A DNA stretch of 64,000 nucleotides from DAOTTX01 sp034437515. Lineage in GTDB: Bacteria > Chloroflexota > Anaerolineae > Aggregatilineales > Phototrophicaceae. The stretch is from the NCBI GenBank assembly GCA_034437515.1, contig DAOTTX010000104.1:98581-162580 (forward strand), read 5' to 3'. A model generated the notes under the pieces. The model did not search any database and was not told the origin of the DNA. It saw only the letters and a list, made by a program, of their open reading frames with translations. A program made the position numbers and the translations under genes. Shown here one piece after another: positions 17,275 to 26,677 of this stretch (positions are counted from its first letter, which is position 1; every line of letters starts with the position of its first letter).

Positions 17275-17877
17275 ATGGTAGACAAATCAACTGAAATAGC
17301 AGAAGTATCCGAAGACGTCTATATGCACGAGTACGCCGCTGAGTTCTATGAGTGGGTTGGGGGAGTATTAATCAAGATGACGCCTGTATCGGCAAGGCAC
17401 GATGGATTGACTCGTTTTCTTGATCGGTTGATCGGAGGATACCTTGATCTCACCAACTTGGGGCAAATCCGTAGCGCCCCCTTCGTGATGCGGGTTGGCA
17501 AATCTCGCCGCGAACCGGATTTACAGGTCATCCTTAACGACAACCCCGGCGAACTCACCGATACGTACATGGACGGCCCAGCCGATATTTGCATCGAGAT
17601 CGTCTCACCGAGTAATGAGGCCGTTGACTACGGTGATAAGTTCCGTGAGTACGAACAGGCCGGTGTGCGTGAATACTGGATTTTTGACCCCATGCGTCAG
17701 GAAACCCGTTTTCATCGCCTGAATAGCAAAGGCACTTATACACAGGTGATACCGGAAGACGGTAAATACACGACGCCTCTGCTTCCCGACTTTGTGCTGG
17801 ATGTGTCGCTGTTGTGGCAGGACGACCTGCCGGACTTATTTACCGTCGCGCAGATGGTCAAGGATATGCTGAACTAA
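17275..17877 (+). CDS. Uma2-family (DUF820) PD-(D/E)XK nuclease-like protein
   Basis: A 200-residue protein of the Uma2/DUF820 family, abundant in cyanobacteria and Chloroflexota, with a restriction-endonuclease-like fold. Visible elements are EYAAEFYEWVGG, the acidic strand RREPDLQVIL, ICIEIVSPSN, and DKFREYEQAGVREYWIFDP, which together provide the D...E-x-[SK] active-site pattern. Targets are unknown. An earlier ATG at 17260 lacks a ribosome site; GGGAG at 17262-17266 suits the ATG at 17275. The stop overlaps the start of menE (TAATG). It has no known place in menaquinone synthesis and looks inserted. Confidence 0.88.
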   Translation: MVDKSTEIAEVSEDVYMHEYAAEFYEWVGGVLIKMTPVSARHDGLTRFLDRLIGGYLDLTNLGQIRSAPFVMRVGKSRREPDLQVILNDNPGELTDTYMDGPADICIEIVSPSNEAVDYGDKFREYEQAGVREYWIFDPMRQETRFHRLNSKGTYTQVIPEDGKYTTPLLPDFVLDVSLLWQDDLPDLFTVAQMVKDMLN

Positions 17878-19322
17878 TGCAGGATTGGCTTTCCGCCCGC
17901 GCCGATGCAACGCCGCATAAAACTGCGTTACTGACGCACACATTTCAGCAATTGAACCAGCAGGTAAGCGCGATGTCGAGTCAGTGGCGCGTTAAGGGCA
18001 TCCAGCGGGGCGACCATGTAGGACTGATAATGCAATCTTCACCGTTCGCGGTGGTGCAGGTGTTTACTGCGCTGCGGACGGGTGCCGTCCTGGTCCCGCT
18101 CAATAGCCGTTTAACCGTCGATGAGATTCACCAGCAGTTGACCAATGCGGATTGTAAGTGGCTGCTTTCTCATGGTGCTGGCGAAGTCTTGCGAGAACTA
18201 CATAAACGCGGTCATCAGATTATAGAGCTTGACGAAACAACAGTGAGGACAACTGAAAAAAGCGAGTGCGACGTAGATCTTGATGCGCCGTTTTTGATCG
18301 TCCATACCTCCGGTACATCTGGTGTGCCGAAAGGCGCGACCCTCACCGCCGGGAATATTTTCTACAGCGCGACCGCGTCGGCCTACCGACTTGGTGTGCT
18401 GCCGGATGACAAATGGTTATGCACATTGCCGCTGTATCACGTCGGTGGATTGAGCATCATCTTACGGGCGTGCCTGTACGGCATTACCGTCGATTTGCGT
18501 GAACGTTTTGATCTTGAGACGGTCAATCACGCACTAGCGCACGAAGGAGTCACGCTGGTTTCTCTGGTGCCGACCATGTTGTATCGTCTGTTAGAGCACG
18601 GTACGCCGGAAAAGTGGTCAAGTCTGCGCTGTGTGCTGCTCGGTGGGGCGGCGGCGACGGCTGACTTGTTTGAACGCTGTGCCGCCTATAACATTCCGGT
18701 TGCGACGACGTATGGACTCAGCGAGGCGGCCTCACAGGTAGCGACTGCGTCGCCGGAACTCGCCGCACGCAAACCGGGGACGGTTGGTAAACCGCTGTTG
18801 TTCACACGGGTGCGCGTGGTCGATGAGAATGACGACGATCAACCGGTGGGTGAATACGGCGAGGTGGTCGTCAGTGGGCCGACCGTCATGCAGGAATATT
18901 ATAATCACGCTGATGCGACCGCGAAGACTCTGCGCGACGGGTGGTTGCACACCGGCGACATCGGCTATCTGGATGAAGACGGCGACCTGTGGTTGGTGCA
19001 GCGCCGCAGTGATCTTATCGTCACAGGTGGCGAGAATGTCTATCCGGCAGAAGTTGAGGCGGTGCTGCGTTCGCATCCGGCTGTGAAGGATGTTGCTGTC
19101 GTCGGTGTGAGCGACCCGGAATGGGGACAGCAGGTCGCCGCTGCCGTACAACGCATCGACGATACAGCACTGACGGAAGAAGACTTAATCGCTTACAGCC
19201 GTGAGCGCCTCGCGGGATACAAGCATCCACGCCGGATCTTGTTCGTTGCTGCGCTGCCGCAAACCGGCTCCGGCAAGATTCAACGGCGAGCGGTGGTCGA
19301 TCTCTTTGGCGATGACGTATGA
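17877..19322 (+). CDS. menE: o-Succinylbenzoate-CoA ligase
   Basis: A 481-residue ANL-superfamily adenylating enzyme. The P-loop-like A3 motif is IVHTSGTSGVPKGATLT, A5 is TTYGLSEAAS, A7/A8 are HTGDIGYLDEDGDLWLVQRRSDLIVTGGENVY (quoted here in two parts: HTGDIGYLDEDG and RRSDLIVTGGENVYP), and A10 is GSGKIQRR with the catalytic Lys. It activates o-succinylbenzoate to its CoA ester. The ATG overlaps the Uma2 stop by 1 nt. A longer frame from 17814 would run inside the Uma2 gene and is not needed. The stop overlaps menH (ATGA). Confidence 0.92.
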   Translation: MQDWLSARADATPHKTALLTHTFQQLNQQVSAMSSQWRVKGIQRGDHVGLIMQSSPFAVVQVFTALRTGAVLVPLNSRLTVDEIHQQLTNADCKWLLSHGAGEVLRELHKRGHQIIELDETTVRTTEKSECDVDLDAPFLIVHTSGTSGVPKGATLTAGNIFYSATASAYRLGVLPDDKWLCTLPLYHVGGLSIILRACLYGITVDLRERFDLETVNHALAHEGVTLVSLVPTMLYRLLEHGTPEKWSSLRCVLLGGAAATADLFERCAAYNIPVATTYGLSEAASQVATASPELAARKPGTVGKPLLFTRVRVVDENDDDQPVGEYGEVVVSGPTVMQEYYNHADATAKTLRDGWLHTGDIGYLDEDGDLWLVQRRSDLIVTGGENVYPAEVEAVLRSHPAVKDVAVVGVSDPEWGQQVAAAVQRIDDTALTEEDLIAYSRERLAGYKHPRRILFVAALPQTGSGKIQRRAVVDLFGDDV

Positions 19323-20137
19323 CTGACACAGTGACGATCAACGGTCTGCGCTATCACATCCGGCAAAACGGTCAGGGTGCGGCGCTGCTGTTATTGCATG
19401 GCTTTACCGGCACCGGCGAGACGTGGTCGCCGGTATGGGCTAGGCTGGCGCAGAACTACTGGCTCATTGCGCCGGATTTGATCGGTCACGGACGGACGGA
19501 CGCGCCCGCCACCTCTGACCGTTACAATATGATTGCCGCTGCCGCTGATCTGGTTGCGCTGCTCGATCATTTGGGTGCGGGTTGCGTGCATTTGCTGGGT
19601 TATTCGATGGGTGGTCGGCTGGCACTTTACACCGCGCTGCATTATCCGGCACGTTTTCGCACATTGACGCTCGAAAGTGCCTCACCCGGTCTGCGGACGA
19701 CCGCCGAGCGAGACGACCGGCGTGGTCGTGATGACGTGCTGGCGGATCGGATCGAACGTGAGGGGGTTACGTCTTTCATTGATTTTTGGGAGACTCTGTC
19801 CTTATGGGAAAGTCAGCAGCACATCCTCGATGATGCAGCGAAAGCGGCGCTGCGTGCCGAACGATTGAGCCAGCGACCATGTGGATTAGCCAACAGCCTA
19901 CGCGGAATGGGAACCGGTGTGCAACCGTCACTATGGGAGCGACTGCCGGAATTAACGCTGCCCGTTCAGTTGATCGTAGGGGCACGTGATGAGAAATTTG
20001 TCGGCATCAATGAGGCGATGTGCGCTTCACTTGCTAACGCGCAACTGTCGATTGTTTCTCAGGCCGGGCATACGGTGCATCTTGAACAACCGCGACGGTT
20101 CCAGGACATCATTACTGCATTTCTGAGTGAGCATTGA
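19319..20137 (+). CDS. menH: 2-Succinyl-6-hydroxy-2,4-cyclohexadiene-1-carboxylate synthase (alpha/beta hydrolase)
   Basis: A 272-residue alpha/beta-hydrolase. LLLHGFTGTGETW is the oxyanion segment, LLGYSMGGRLALY contains the nucleophile elbow (Ser), and AGHTVHLEQP near the C terminus carries the catalytic His. The intermediate Asp is likely in VGARDEKF. SMGGR and GFTGTG.TW are typical of MenH, which eliminates pyruvate from the MenD product. It overlaps menE by 4 nt and is followed by menC after 3 nt, which supports the assignment over a generic hydrolase. Confidence 0.9.
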   Translation: MTDTVTINGLRYHIRQNGQGAALLLLHGFTGTGETWSPVWARLAQNYWLIAPDLIGHGRTDAPATSDRYNMIAAAADLVALLDHLGAGCVHLLGYSMGGRLALYTALHYPARFRTLTLESASPGLRTTAERDDRRGRDDVLADRIEREGVTSFIDFWETLSLWESQQHILDDAAKAALRAERLSQRPCGLANSLRGMGTGVQPSLWERLPELTLPVQLIVGARDEKFVGINEAMCASLANAQLSIVSQAGHTVHLEQPRRFQDIITAFLSEH

Positions 20138-20140
20138 CCC

Positions 20141-21238
20141 ATGTCGATCACAATTCAACACGTCGAACTCATCCCGGTATCGTTGCCGTTGAAATCGCCG
20201 TTTCGCACCAGCTATGGCGTGCAAACGCATAAGGACGCGATCATAGTTAAGGTCACCACGTCTGATGATGTTATCGCCTGGGGAGAAGCGTCCATGCAGG
20301 CTAACCCCAGTTACGACCCGGAAACGATTGTCACCGGTGAACATATTCTACGAGACTTCCTCATCCCGTTGGTGACTGGAACCACGCTCGACCGCCCGAC
20401 CGATTTTCCGGGGGTGGTCGCGCAGGTGCGCGGACACCAGTTCGCTAAGGCCGGGCTAGAAGCGGCGGTGTGGGATGCGTTCGCCAAAACTCAGGGCGTT
20501 CGGTTGGTTGATCTGATGGCGCGTTTTTTGCCGGAGGGGTACATGCCGTGTGCAGTGGTGCCGGTGGGTGCGGCGGTCAGCTTACAGGCGACAATCGAGG
20601 CGACGTTTGATGTGATCCAAACACGCATCGACCAGGGCTATGCGCGGATCAAGCTCAAGATCAAACCGGGGCAGGATGTGGAACTGCTGCGGGCAGTGCG
20701 CGAACGCTTCCCTGACCTGCCGTTGATGGCGGATGCCAACAGCGCCTACACCCTCGCGGACGCCGATCATCTCGCCAAATTAGATACGTTTGACCTGATG
20801 ATGATCGAGCAACCGCTGGCACACAACGACCTCTATGAACACAGCCAGCTTGCGGGCCGTATGCGGACGCCGATTTGCCTCGATGAGAGTGTAAAATCGC
20901 TGCACGATTGGCGCTTGGCGCTGCACTTGAACGAGCGTTTCATTCTCAACCTGAAGCCGGGGCGGGTCGGCGGCATCACCGAAGCCCTGCATATTTACCG
21001 ACATAGTGTGGAAAAAGGCGCATCGTTGTGGATCGGCGGGATGCTGGAAACGGGTATCGGACGGGCGGCGGCGCTGGCGTTGGCGTCACTGCCGGGGATT
21101 GACCTGCCCGGCGACATCGGCGCGTCAGATCGCTATTTCGAGCACGACATCGTGGCACCGGCGTTTACGCTCAATGCGGACGGTACACTGAGTTTACCAG
21201 ATGGCTCCGGTATCGGCGTTGAAGTGCAATTGCCTTAA
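20141..21238 (+). CDS. menC: o-Succinylbenzoate synthase (enolase superfamily)
   Basis: A 365-residue enolase-superfamily enzyme. The catalytic KxK is in ARIKLKIKPG; metal ligands are Asp in LMADANSAY, Glu in MIEQPLAH and Asp in CLDESV; the second catalytic Lys is in LNLKPGRVGG. WIGGMLETGIGR matches MenC/N-acylamino-acid-racemase subgroup members. A dipeptide epimerase would be the alternative on sequence alone, but position as the last gene of the men operon argues for MenC. Its stop overlaps by 4 bp the end of the convergent molybdenum-cofactor gene, with no room for a terminator. Confidence 0.9.
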   Translation: MSITIQHVELIPVSLPLKSPFRTSYGVQTHKDAIIVKVTTSDDVIAWGEASMQANPSYDPETIVTGEHILRDFLIPLVTGTTLDRPTDFPGVVAQVRGHQFAKAGLEAAVWDAFAKTQGVRLVDLMARFLPEGYMPCAVVPVGAAVSLQATIEATFDVIQTRIDQGYARIKLKIKPGQDVELLRAVRERFPDLPLMADANSAYTLADADHLAKLDTFDLMMIEQPLAHNDLYEHSQLAGRMRTPICLDESVKSLHDWRLALHLNERFILNLKPGRVGGITEALHIYRHSVEKGASLWIGGMLETGIGRAAALALASLPGIDLPGDIGASDRYFEHDIVAPAFTLNADGTLSLPDGSGIGVEVQLP

Positions 21239-22584
21239 GTCAATCCGGCACGCCAGCGTTCTTCCGTGTAATCTTCGGGCGTATCGACATCACGCAGCAC
21301 GCTATCGGTATCGACGTTGACGTAATGGATGCGTTCGGCGTGGTTGTCGATCACATCACGGGGACTGCCAGTGCGTGGCAGGTTGTAGATGTCTTTCCAG
21401 AAGCGCCGGCCTAACAGAATCGGGTGTCCCCGGCGCATCTCAAAGCTGGGCGCTAGGATTTCACTCGCACCTTCGGAATAAGCTGTCAACAAACGATAGA
21501 TCACTTTCGGTTGGATGCGTGGTTGGTCGCCCAATACGATCAACGAGGCGGCGATGTGTTCAGGCATTGCCCGCAGGCCGACCTTAAGCGACGAGAGCAT
21601 CTCCCCCCGGCGATAAGACCGGTTGTAAACCACCGAGACACCCATCGGTTTGACCAGCGCCTTCACCTCTTTAGCCATATGCCCGGTGACGACCACGATA
21701 TGCTCAACACGGGCGTTAATCAACTGCTCGATGATGTGTTCGATGATGGTCTTGCCGCGTGCCCAAGGGAGCAGCACTTTAGGTTCTCCCATGCGCGAGG
21801 ACATCCCCGCTGCCAGTACAACCGCACCCACCGGACGCCGGACTTCATAAATCGGGTCGGTCGCACGAGCGGCACCCATCGCCACACCATGCAGCCGAGA
21901 TTTACGTAGTGCTAGTCGGGCGATCATCCGCGCCCGTGCCCGCCCGTAACCTTTGCTGGGGGTTTGATTGAGGAAGGCCATCACACGGGTGCTTTTGGGG
22001 ACGTTGTGCAAACCCAGGGTTTCATCGCGGAGTATCTGAGCGATCCAGGGAGATTTGATCGTGTTGCCGCGTTTAAAGCCGTAGCGGTCGATAATGGCGC
22101 TGGCATTGTAGATGTATTCGTCGTCCAGTGGGGTGCTGAGGGCTTTCAGCGACGCCAACATAATCACCAGCGATGTCTCCGGCGGGATCGTCGGCTCATC
22201 GGGGAAGGGTGCTTTAAGCGGCATCCCGTTGGAGACATCCGCTTTGACCAGCAGCACATCGCTGTCTACACTGTCGATCAACTGACGAATCCATTCCGGG
22301 TTAGGGCCATAGACCGTGTCATTCTCGATGGAATCATACAGAAAGACAAAGCCGGATTTGTTCAAGGCCTCCGAGATTTCGGTGCTTTCCGCATTCGGTG
22401 TGAGTGCGTTGGGCATCAGTTTGAGTTGTTCGGCCTTAATGCCGGTGGTTGTCGTCGCCAGGACGCGCCAACCTGCTTCTACGAGTTCGTAAGCCATCGT
22501 GACCATTGTGGAGGTCTTGCCACCCGCACCGATAAAGGCGACCACGTCGCCGGGTGTGACGTAAAATGCTTCGTGGAGTTTCAT
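21235..22584 (-). CDS. YqeC-MocA fusion: putative molybdenum-cofactor maturation protein
   Basis: A 449-residue two-domain protein. Residues 1 to about 240 resemble YqeC (selenium-dependent hydroxylase accessory): VVAFIGAGGKTSTMVTMAYEL is a P-loop, then LATTTTGIK. Residues about 250-449 form a MobA-like nucleotidyltransferase: GAVVLAAGMSSRMGEPKVLL, IVVVTGHMAKEVKAL, VLGDQPRIQPKVI and DVDTPEDY. This second domain is that of MocA, which adds CMP to molybdopterin for xanthine-dehydrogenase-type enzymes. The gene follows the Mo-binding subunit by 7 nt, which fits. The fusion in one chain is notable since the two are usually separate. Confidence 0.88.
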   Translation of the reverse strand: MKLHEAFYVTPGDVVAFIGAGGKTSTMVTMAYELVEAGWRVLATTTTGIKAEQLKLMPNALTPNAESTEISEALNKSGFVFLYDSIENDTVYGPNPEWIRQLIDSVDSDVLLVKADVSNGMPLKAPFPDEPTIPPETSLVIMLASLKALSTPLDDEYIYNASAIIDRYGFKRGNTIKSPWIAQILRDETLGLHNVPKSTRVMAFLNQTPSKGYGRARARMIARLALRKSRLHGVAMGAARATDPIYEVRRPVGAVVLAAGMSSRMGEPKVLLPWARGKTIIEHIIEQLINARVEHIVVVTGHMAKEVKALVKPMGVSVVYNRSYRRGEMLSSLKVGLRAMPEHIAASLIVLGDQPRIQPKVIYRLLTAYSEGASEILAPSFEMRRGHPILLGRRFWKDIYNLPRTGSPRDVIDNHAERIHYVNVDTDSVLRDVDTPEDYTEERWRAGLT

Positions 22585-22591
22585 ATGTCTT

Positions 22592-24820
22592 TTACTCCAA
22601 TATGCCTATTCCATGTTGCCGTAATGCCATCACGACGCGATCCGGCGTGAAGGGCACGTCATTCAACCAGACACCTGTTGCGTCGTAGACGGCGGCAGCA
22701 ATCGCGGGGGCCAGCGGTAGGAAGGGCATCTCCGCGACTCCTCGTGCGCCCCAGGGGCCGATTGGGTCAGGGTATTCTAGCACAACCGATTTGACCTCGG
22801 TCGGGATGTCTAATGCAGTCGGGATCAAATAGGTCGAGAGATACGGGTTTTTGATCCGACCATTTTCTGAGATCAAATTTTCCATCAGCGCGTACCCCTG
22901 CGCCTGGACGACCGCGCCTTCGATCTGCCCGGTGACTTGCTGCGGGTTAATCGCTTTACCGACATCATGGGTAGAAACGACCTTGACCAGATGAATATGT
23001 CCGGTTTCGATGTCGATCTCGACTTCAACGGCCTGCGCCGCGTAGCCGTAGGCGAAGTTCGGTTCACTTTTGCCCGTTTTGGGGTCGTACATGGTCGTCT
23101 TGGGTGGTCGATACATAAATTCACCCACTGCCGGGCGTTCTTCTCCCGCCCATTTCTTCAGTGCGACCTCCGCTGCGCCGCGTAATGCGTTCCCCGCCAT
23201 AAACGTCAATCGGGAGGCTGACGCGCTCCCCGATGAACCCGCCGCTGCCGTATCCGAGGAGACGAGCTTCACCTTATGGAACGGCACGCCGACCGCATCC
23301 GCCGCCATTTGCATGATGACGGTATGTGCGCCCTGCCCGACATCAGCACCGGCCTGTGTGACCACCACTTCGTCAATCTTGGCACCCCCGCGCAGTTCTA
23401 TTTTCGCCCAGCTATGCTCCGGGAAGCCGAAGCTATAACCGACGTTCTTAAAACCGCAGGCAATCCCTACACCCCGGCGTTTATTCGGTGCGCTGGGGGG
23501 TGTGGATGGCTTGAGCCGCCATGCACTGTTAACCTGCTGCCAGAAGCTCTCACGCCCGGCAGCCTCGATGACATCAGGCATAGTGACCCCCGGCGGCAGC
23601 GGTGTTCCGACGGACAAAATGCTGCCCTCACGGATCGTGTTTTTGAGTCGAATTTCCAGCGGATCCATGCCGAGCAACTGCGCGAGTTTATTGATTTGTC
23701 CCTCAGCGCAAAGCGCGGCCTGGGGTGCGCCGAACCCGCGAAATGCGCCGCAGGGGATGTTATTCGTGTAGACGCCGTAAGTATCCAATTGGATGTTTGG
23801 TATTTCGTAAGGACCAGTAACCATCAGGTTAGCATTCGCCATGACTTTCGTCGAGGTGTAGTTATACGCCCCAGAATCACCGATGACCTTGCCTTCGACT
23901 GCCACGATTTTACCGTCTTTGGTCGCGCCCCAACGCGCCCACATACGGAGCGGATGGCGCTTATGATGATAACGGATGGACTCTTCGCGATTCCAGATGG
24001 TTTTGACCGGGCGGCGCAGCTTCATCACCGCCAGTGCCAGTACGATCTGTACGGACATGTCCTCACGACCACCAAACGCGCCACCAATCGCCGGGTAGAT
24101 CACCCGCACCTGTTCTTCTGGCAGGTCGAGCGCGTGTGTGATCTGCCACAGGTCTTCGTGCGTCCACTGCCCGGCGACCAGCACGGTGATGCGACCTTCA
24201 TCGTCGATATAGCCGAGGCCGGCTTCCGGTTGCAGATAGGCGTGTTCCTGATAGCCGGTGCTGTATTCACCCTCGACGATCACATCCGCTTGTTGCCACC
24301 CGACCGGCATGTTGCCCTTGCGGATGCGATAGTGGCACAGCAGATTGTTGGGATTATTGGCGTGAAGCTGTGGTGCGTCGTCTTGCATTGCCGCTTCCAT
24401 GTCGAAGGCGGCGGGCAAGTCCTCGTATTCGACCTCGATGAGCCGGGCTGCACGTCGCGCAATCACTTCGCTCTCCGCGACGACGACCGCAACACAATCC
24501 ATGTAACAGCGCACAATGTCCGCGCCGGGGATGTCGCTGCCTGGCCCGCACAGCACGGGTTGATCTTTGGTAATCAGGCCATATTCGTTGACTGGCACAT
24601 CGGCGGCTGTGAATATGACCACCACGCCCGGCACGGCCTCGGCCTGCGTGGTGTCGATGCGTAATACTCGCGCATGGGCGCGGTCGCTGAAGCGCAGATG
24701 CAGCCATAACTGTCCCGGCAGATCAACATCGCCGGGGTAGGGTGTTTCTCCGGTGACTTTGCCATGTGCGTCGATTCGCTTGATGCTTTGACCGATGACA
24801 ACGGTCTTCTCTCTGGGCAA
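22592..24820 (-). CDS. Xanthine-dehydrogenase-family molybdopterin-binding subunit
   Basis: A 742-residue catalytic subunit of the xanthine oxidase family. Recognisable parts are KVTGETPYPGDVDLPG, GGAFGGREDMSVQIVLA, CGAFRGFGAPQAALCAEG, QAGADVGQGAHTVIMQMAAD, and GARGVAEMPFLPLAPA, which holds the base-catalyst Glu near the C terminus. It binds molybdopterin cytosine dinucleotide and hydroxylates a heterocycle or aldehyde. The absence of CODH-type AYRCSFR argues against CO dehydrogenase. It starts with TTG preceded by GAGGGGA; no upstream ATG fits. Partner FAD and 2Fe-2S domains are fused in a separate gene 2.3 kb upstream. Purine is a plausible but unproven substrate. Confidence 0.92.
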   Translation of the reverse strand: MPREKTVVIGQSIKRIDAHGKVTGETPYPGDVDLPGQLWLHLRFSDRAHARVLRIDTTQAEAVPGVVVIFTAADVPVNEYGLITKDQPVLCGPGSDIPGADIVRCYMDCVAVVVAESEVIARRAARLIEVEYEDLPAAFDMEAAMQDDAPQLHANNPNNLLCHYRIRKGNMPVGWQQADVIVEGEYSTGYQEHAYLQPEAGLGYIDDEGRITVLVAGQWTHEDLWQITHALDLPEEQVRVIYPAIGGAFGGREDMSVQIVLALAVMKLRRPVKTIWNREESIRYHHKRHPLRMWARWGATKDGKIVAVEGKVIGDSGAYNYTSTKVMANANLMVTGPYEIPNIQLDTYGVYTNNIPCGAFRGFGAPQAALCAEGQINKLAQLLGMDPLEIRLKNTIREGSILSVGTPLPPGVTMPDVIEAAGRESFWQQVNSAWRLKPSTPPSAPNKRRGVGIACGFKNVGYSFGFPEHSWAKIELRGGAKIDEVVVTQAGADVGQGAHTVIMQMAADAVGVPFHKVKLVSSDTAAAGSSGSASASRLTFMAGNALRGAAEVALKKWAGEERPAVGEFMYRPPKTTMYDPKTGKSEPNFAYGYAAQAVEVEIDIETGHIHLVKVVSTHDVGKAINPQQVTGQIEGAVVQAQGYALMENLISENGRIKNPYLSTYLIPTALDIPTEVKSVVLEYPDPIGPWGARGVAEMPFLPLAPAIAAAVYDATGVWLNDVPFTPDRVVMALRQHGIGILE

Positions 24821-24875
24821 TTTACGTGTTCCCCTCGAAATTCTGGTGTTATATCATCAATTATAACGGATTGTT

Positions 24876-26642
24876 TCAAGTATTTGGTGTCAGTGTCGGT
24901 ATCGGTTGTTGCTGCGCTAGACGGGCGGTTTCTTGTGTGATGATGCGGCGTAGAATCGCAATTGCGGTGGCATAGGTCGGGTCTACGCCTGCATAGCTCA
25001 GGTTGCCGCTGCCCAGGTTATGCCCTTTGCTCATCGGTGTGTCAGACGCATAGTGCAGAAAGCCGACGTCGAAGCGCACACCATGAAGATTGACGATCTC
25101 GTTTTGCGGATGGCGTTTCGGGCGGTAGGCCTCGTAGATCGCAGAGAGATATGGCCCGGCTTCCATTTCAATGTCAGTATACCCCTCATGATAGAAAACG
25201 CTCATGTAGCTAGGGTTTTGTAAGAACGTGCCCGGTGCGCTGATGGCCTTTTGATTGTCCATCACCATGCCGTAAGTTAGATGCGGCGCGACATCGCGTG
25301 CCATAAAGCAGTTCTTAAAAAGATAGGTGTTTTGCGAGTGTTCATCATGAACGACATTTGGAATCATAATATCACCGACGCGCCCGTTAAGTGTCGCGGC
25401 CTTGCCCATGATGTATACACCGTGTAGATGCCCCACGCGTTCCGTCACCCGGTTGAGAATTTCGTAAGCGGCTAACCCTAGCGGATAGTCGATATTGACG
25501 ATGAGTGCGTCGCTTTCCGGCAGCGCGGAGATGTCTAAACCCTGGCAGATGCGCGGATCGATCCAATCCGGCTTGATCTGGTTAAGCGTCATGACCTGGG
25601 CGGCGATTTGAAAACCTCGTTTGTTCGGCACGCGATAGATACCGACCTGCTGTTCACTTTCACGCAGGCGCTGCCGTTCAGCGGGTCCGTGATCGTCCAG
25701 GTATTTCTTGAGCACGTAGTAAAAGAAATTGTAAGGCGGCAGACGATGATCGGCCTGTTTGATCGTGCGGTATTCTTCGAGCAGGTCTTCATGCCCATGT
25801 GCTCCGATGTAGTCGATCAGAGCTTTTTCCTCACGCCAGGCAAAGCCCGTAAGTAGGTTCGCCAGCGAATGTGTGTTACTTGATACGAAATATACCGGGC
25901 GATCCTGCGGGAGGATATTTTGTTCGCGGGTTTTGTCCTCCAACCGCTGCCACCAGTACGCGGTCGCCTTACGATAATCTGCCAGGGAGGATGCCAGCAA
26001 TTTTAGCTCGATGTGCTTGGGGTTGCTGGCAATTGCTTGCAGTGTATCCATAAAGCCATCTTGCCATATTACCTCTAGCCGTTGGATTTCCTCAGGCGTG
26101 GTCTTGAGTGCGGACGCCAGCAATTCGGCTTCGCTGTGACTTAACGGTTCGGCGCGTGAACGGCTCTGGGTGAGGAACAACCGTGTGACCTCACTTTGTA
26201 GCAACAGATGGAGCTTGTTCCACTCGATCTGATAGGCCGTCAGCGTCGGCACGAGATCGTCAATATCGGAGCGGCTGGCGATGAAAGCCGCTAAACGCCG
26301 GTCACCATCATGGAGCGTGCGGCGGCGTCTGCCGGTAGCATAGACCTGCTGCCACTCGGAAATATCGGTGTAGCCCGCACGCTTGAAAGACGTCTCCATT
26401 TGACCGATCAAGATCAAATTCACGCGGGGCATCACATCCGGCAGGCGCAAGCTGCTATAAGTCAGCGCGGCGAAGTCGGGGGCTGCATCGCGTGCTTTGA
26501 CGTGCAGTGAGGACTCCATCGCCATGTGGCTTTCTTCGAGTGTTTCTATCTGGATGGTATCGGTCGAGCGCAGCAGCGAATAATAAGTTCGCATGTACAG
26601 TTCGATTTCTTCGCCACCAGTTTTGGGTACAGTTCTGTCCAT
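24876..26642 (-). CDS. Uncharacterised two-domain protein with nucleoside-phosphorylase-like C-terminal half
   Basis: A 588-residue protein I cannot assign to a named family with confidence. Residues 1 to about 330 are mainly helical (TAYQIEWNKLHLLLQSEVTR, LASSLADYRKATAYWWQRLE). The C-terminal half resembles the purine nucleoside phosphorylase/nucleosidase fold: VYIMGKAATLNGRVGDIMIP parallels the 'GSAGGL...VGDIVIP' strand, and YTDIEMEAGPYLSAI parallels the 'EMEAA' substrate Glu strand. No signal or membrane segment. It is encoded between the two halves of a molybdo-hydroxylase, 55 nt before the Mo subunit. A role in purine or nucleoside use is inferred from fold resemblance and location only. 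Confidence 0.6.
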   Translation of the reverse strand: MDRTVPKTGGEEIELYMRTYYSLLRSTDTIQIETLEESHMAMESSLHVKARDAAPDFAALTYSSLRLPDVMPRVNLILIGQMETSFKRAGYTDISEWQQVYATGRRRRTLHDGDRRLAAFIASRSDIDDLVPTLTAYQIEWNKLHLLLQSEVTRLFLTQSRSRAEPLSHSEAELLASALKTTPEEIQRLEVIWQDGFMDTLQAIASNPKHIELKLLASSLADYRKATAYWWQRLEDKTREQNILPQDRPVYFVSSNTHSLANLLTGFAWREEKALIDYIGAHGHEDLLEEYRTIKQADHRLPPYNFFYYVLKKYLDDHGPAERQRLRESEQQVGIYRVPNKRGFQIAAQVMTLNQIKPDWIDPRICQGLDISALPESDALIVNIDYPLGLAAYEILNRVTERVGHLHGVYIMGKAATLNGRVGDIMIPNVVHDEHSQNTYLFKNCFMARDVAPHLTYGMVMDNQKAISAPGTFLQNPSYMSVFYHEGYTDIEMEAGPYLSAIYEAYRPKRHPQNEIVNLHGVRFDVGFLHYASDTPMSKGHNLGSGNLSYAGVDPTYATAIAILRRIITQETARLAQQQPIPTLTPNT

Positions 26643-26677
26643 ATTCTCGTCTCAGTAGGCGCTGCAATTTCAAAACG

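Noticed and set aside
23276..24664. 462-codon open frame on the plus strand
   Set aside because: It is antisense to the molybdopterin-binding subunit, whose motifs are complete. The translated sequence has no recognisable family.
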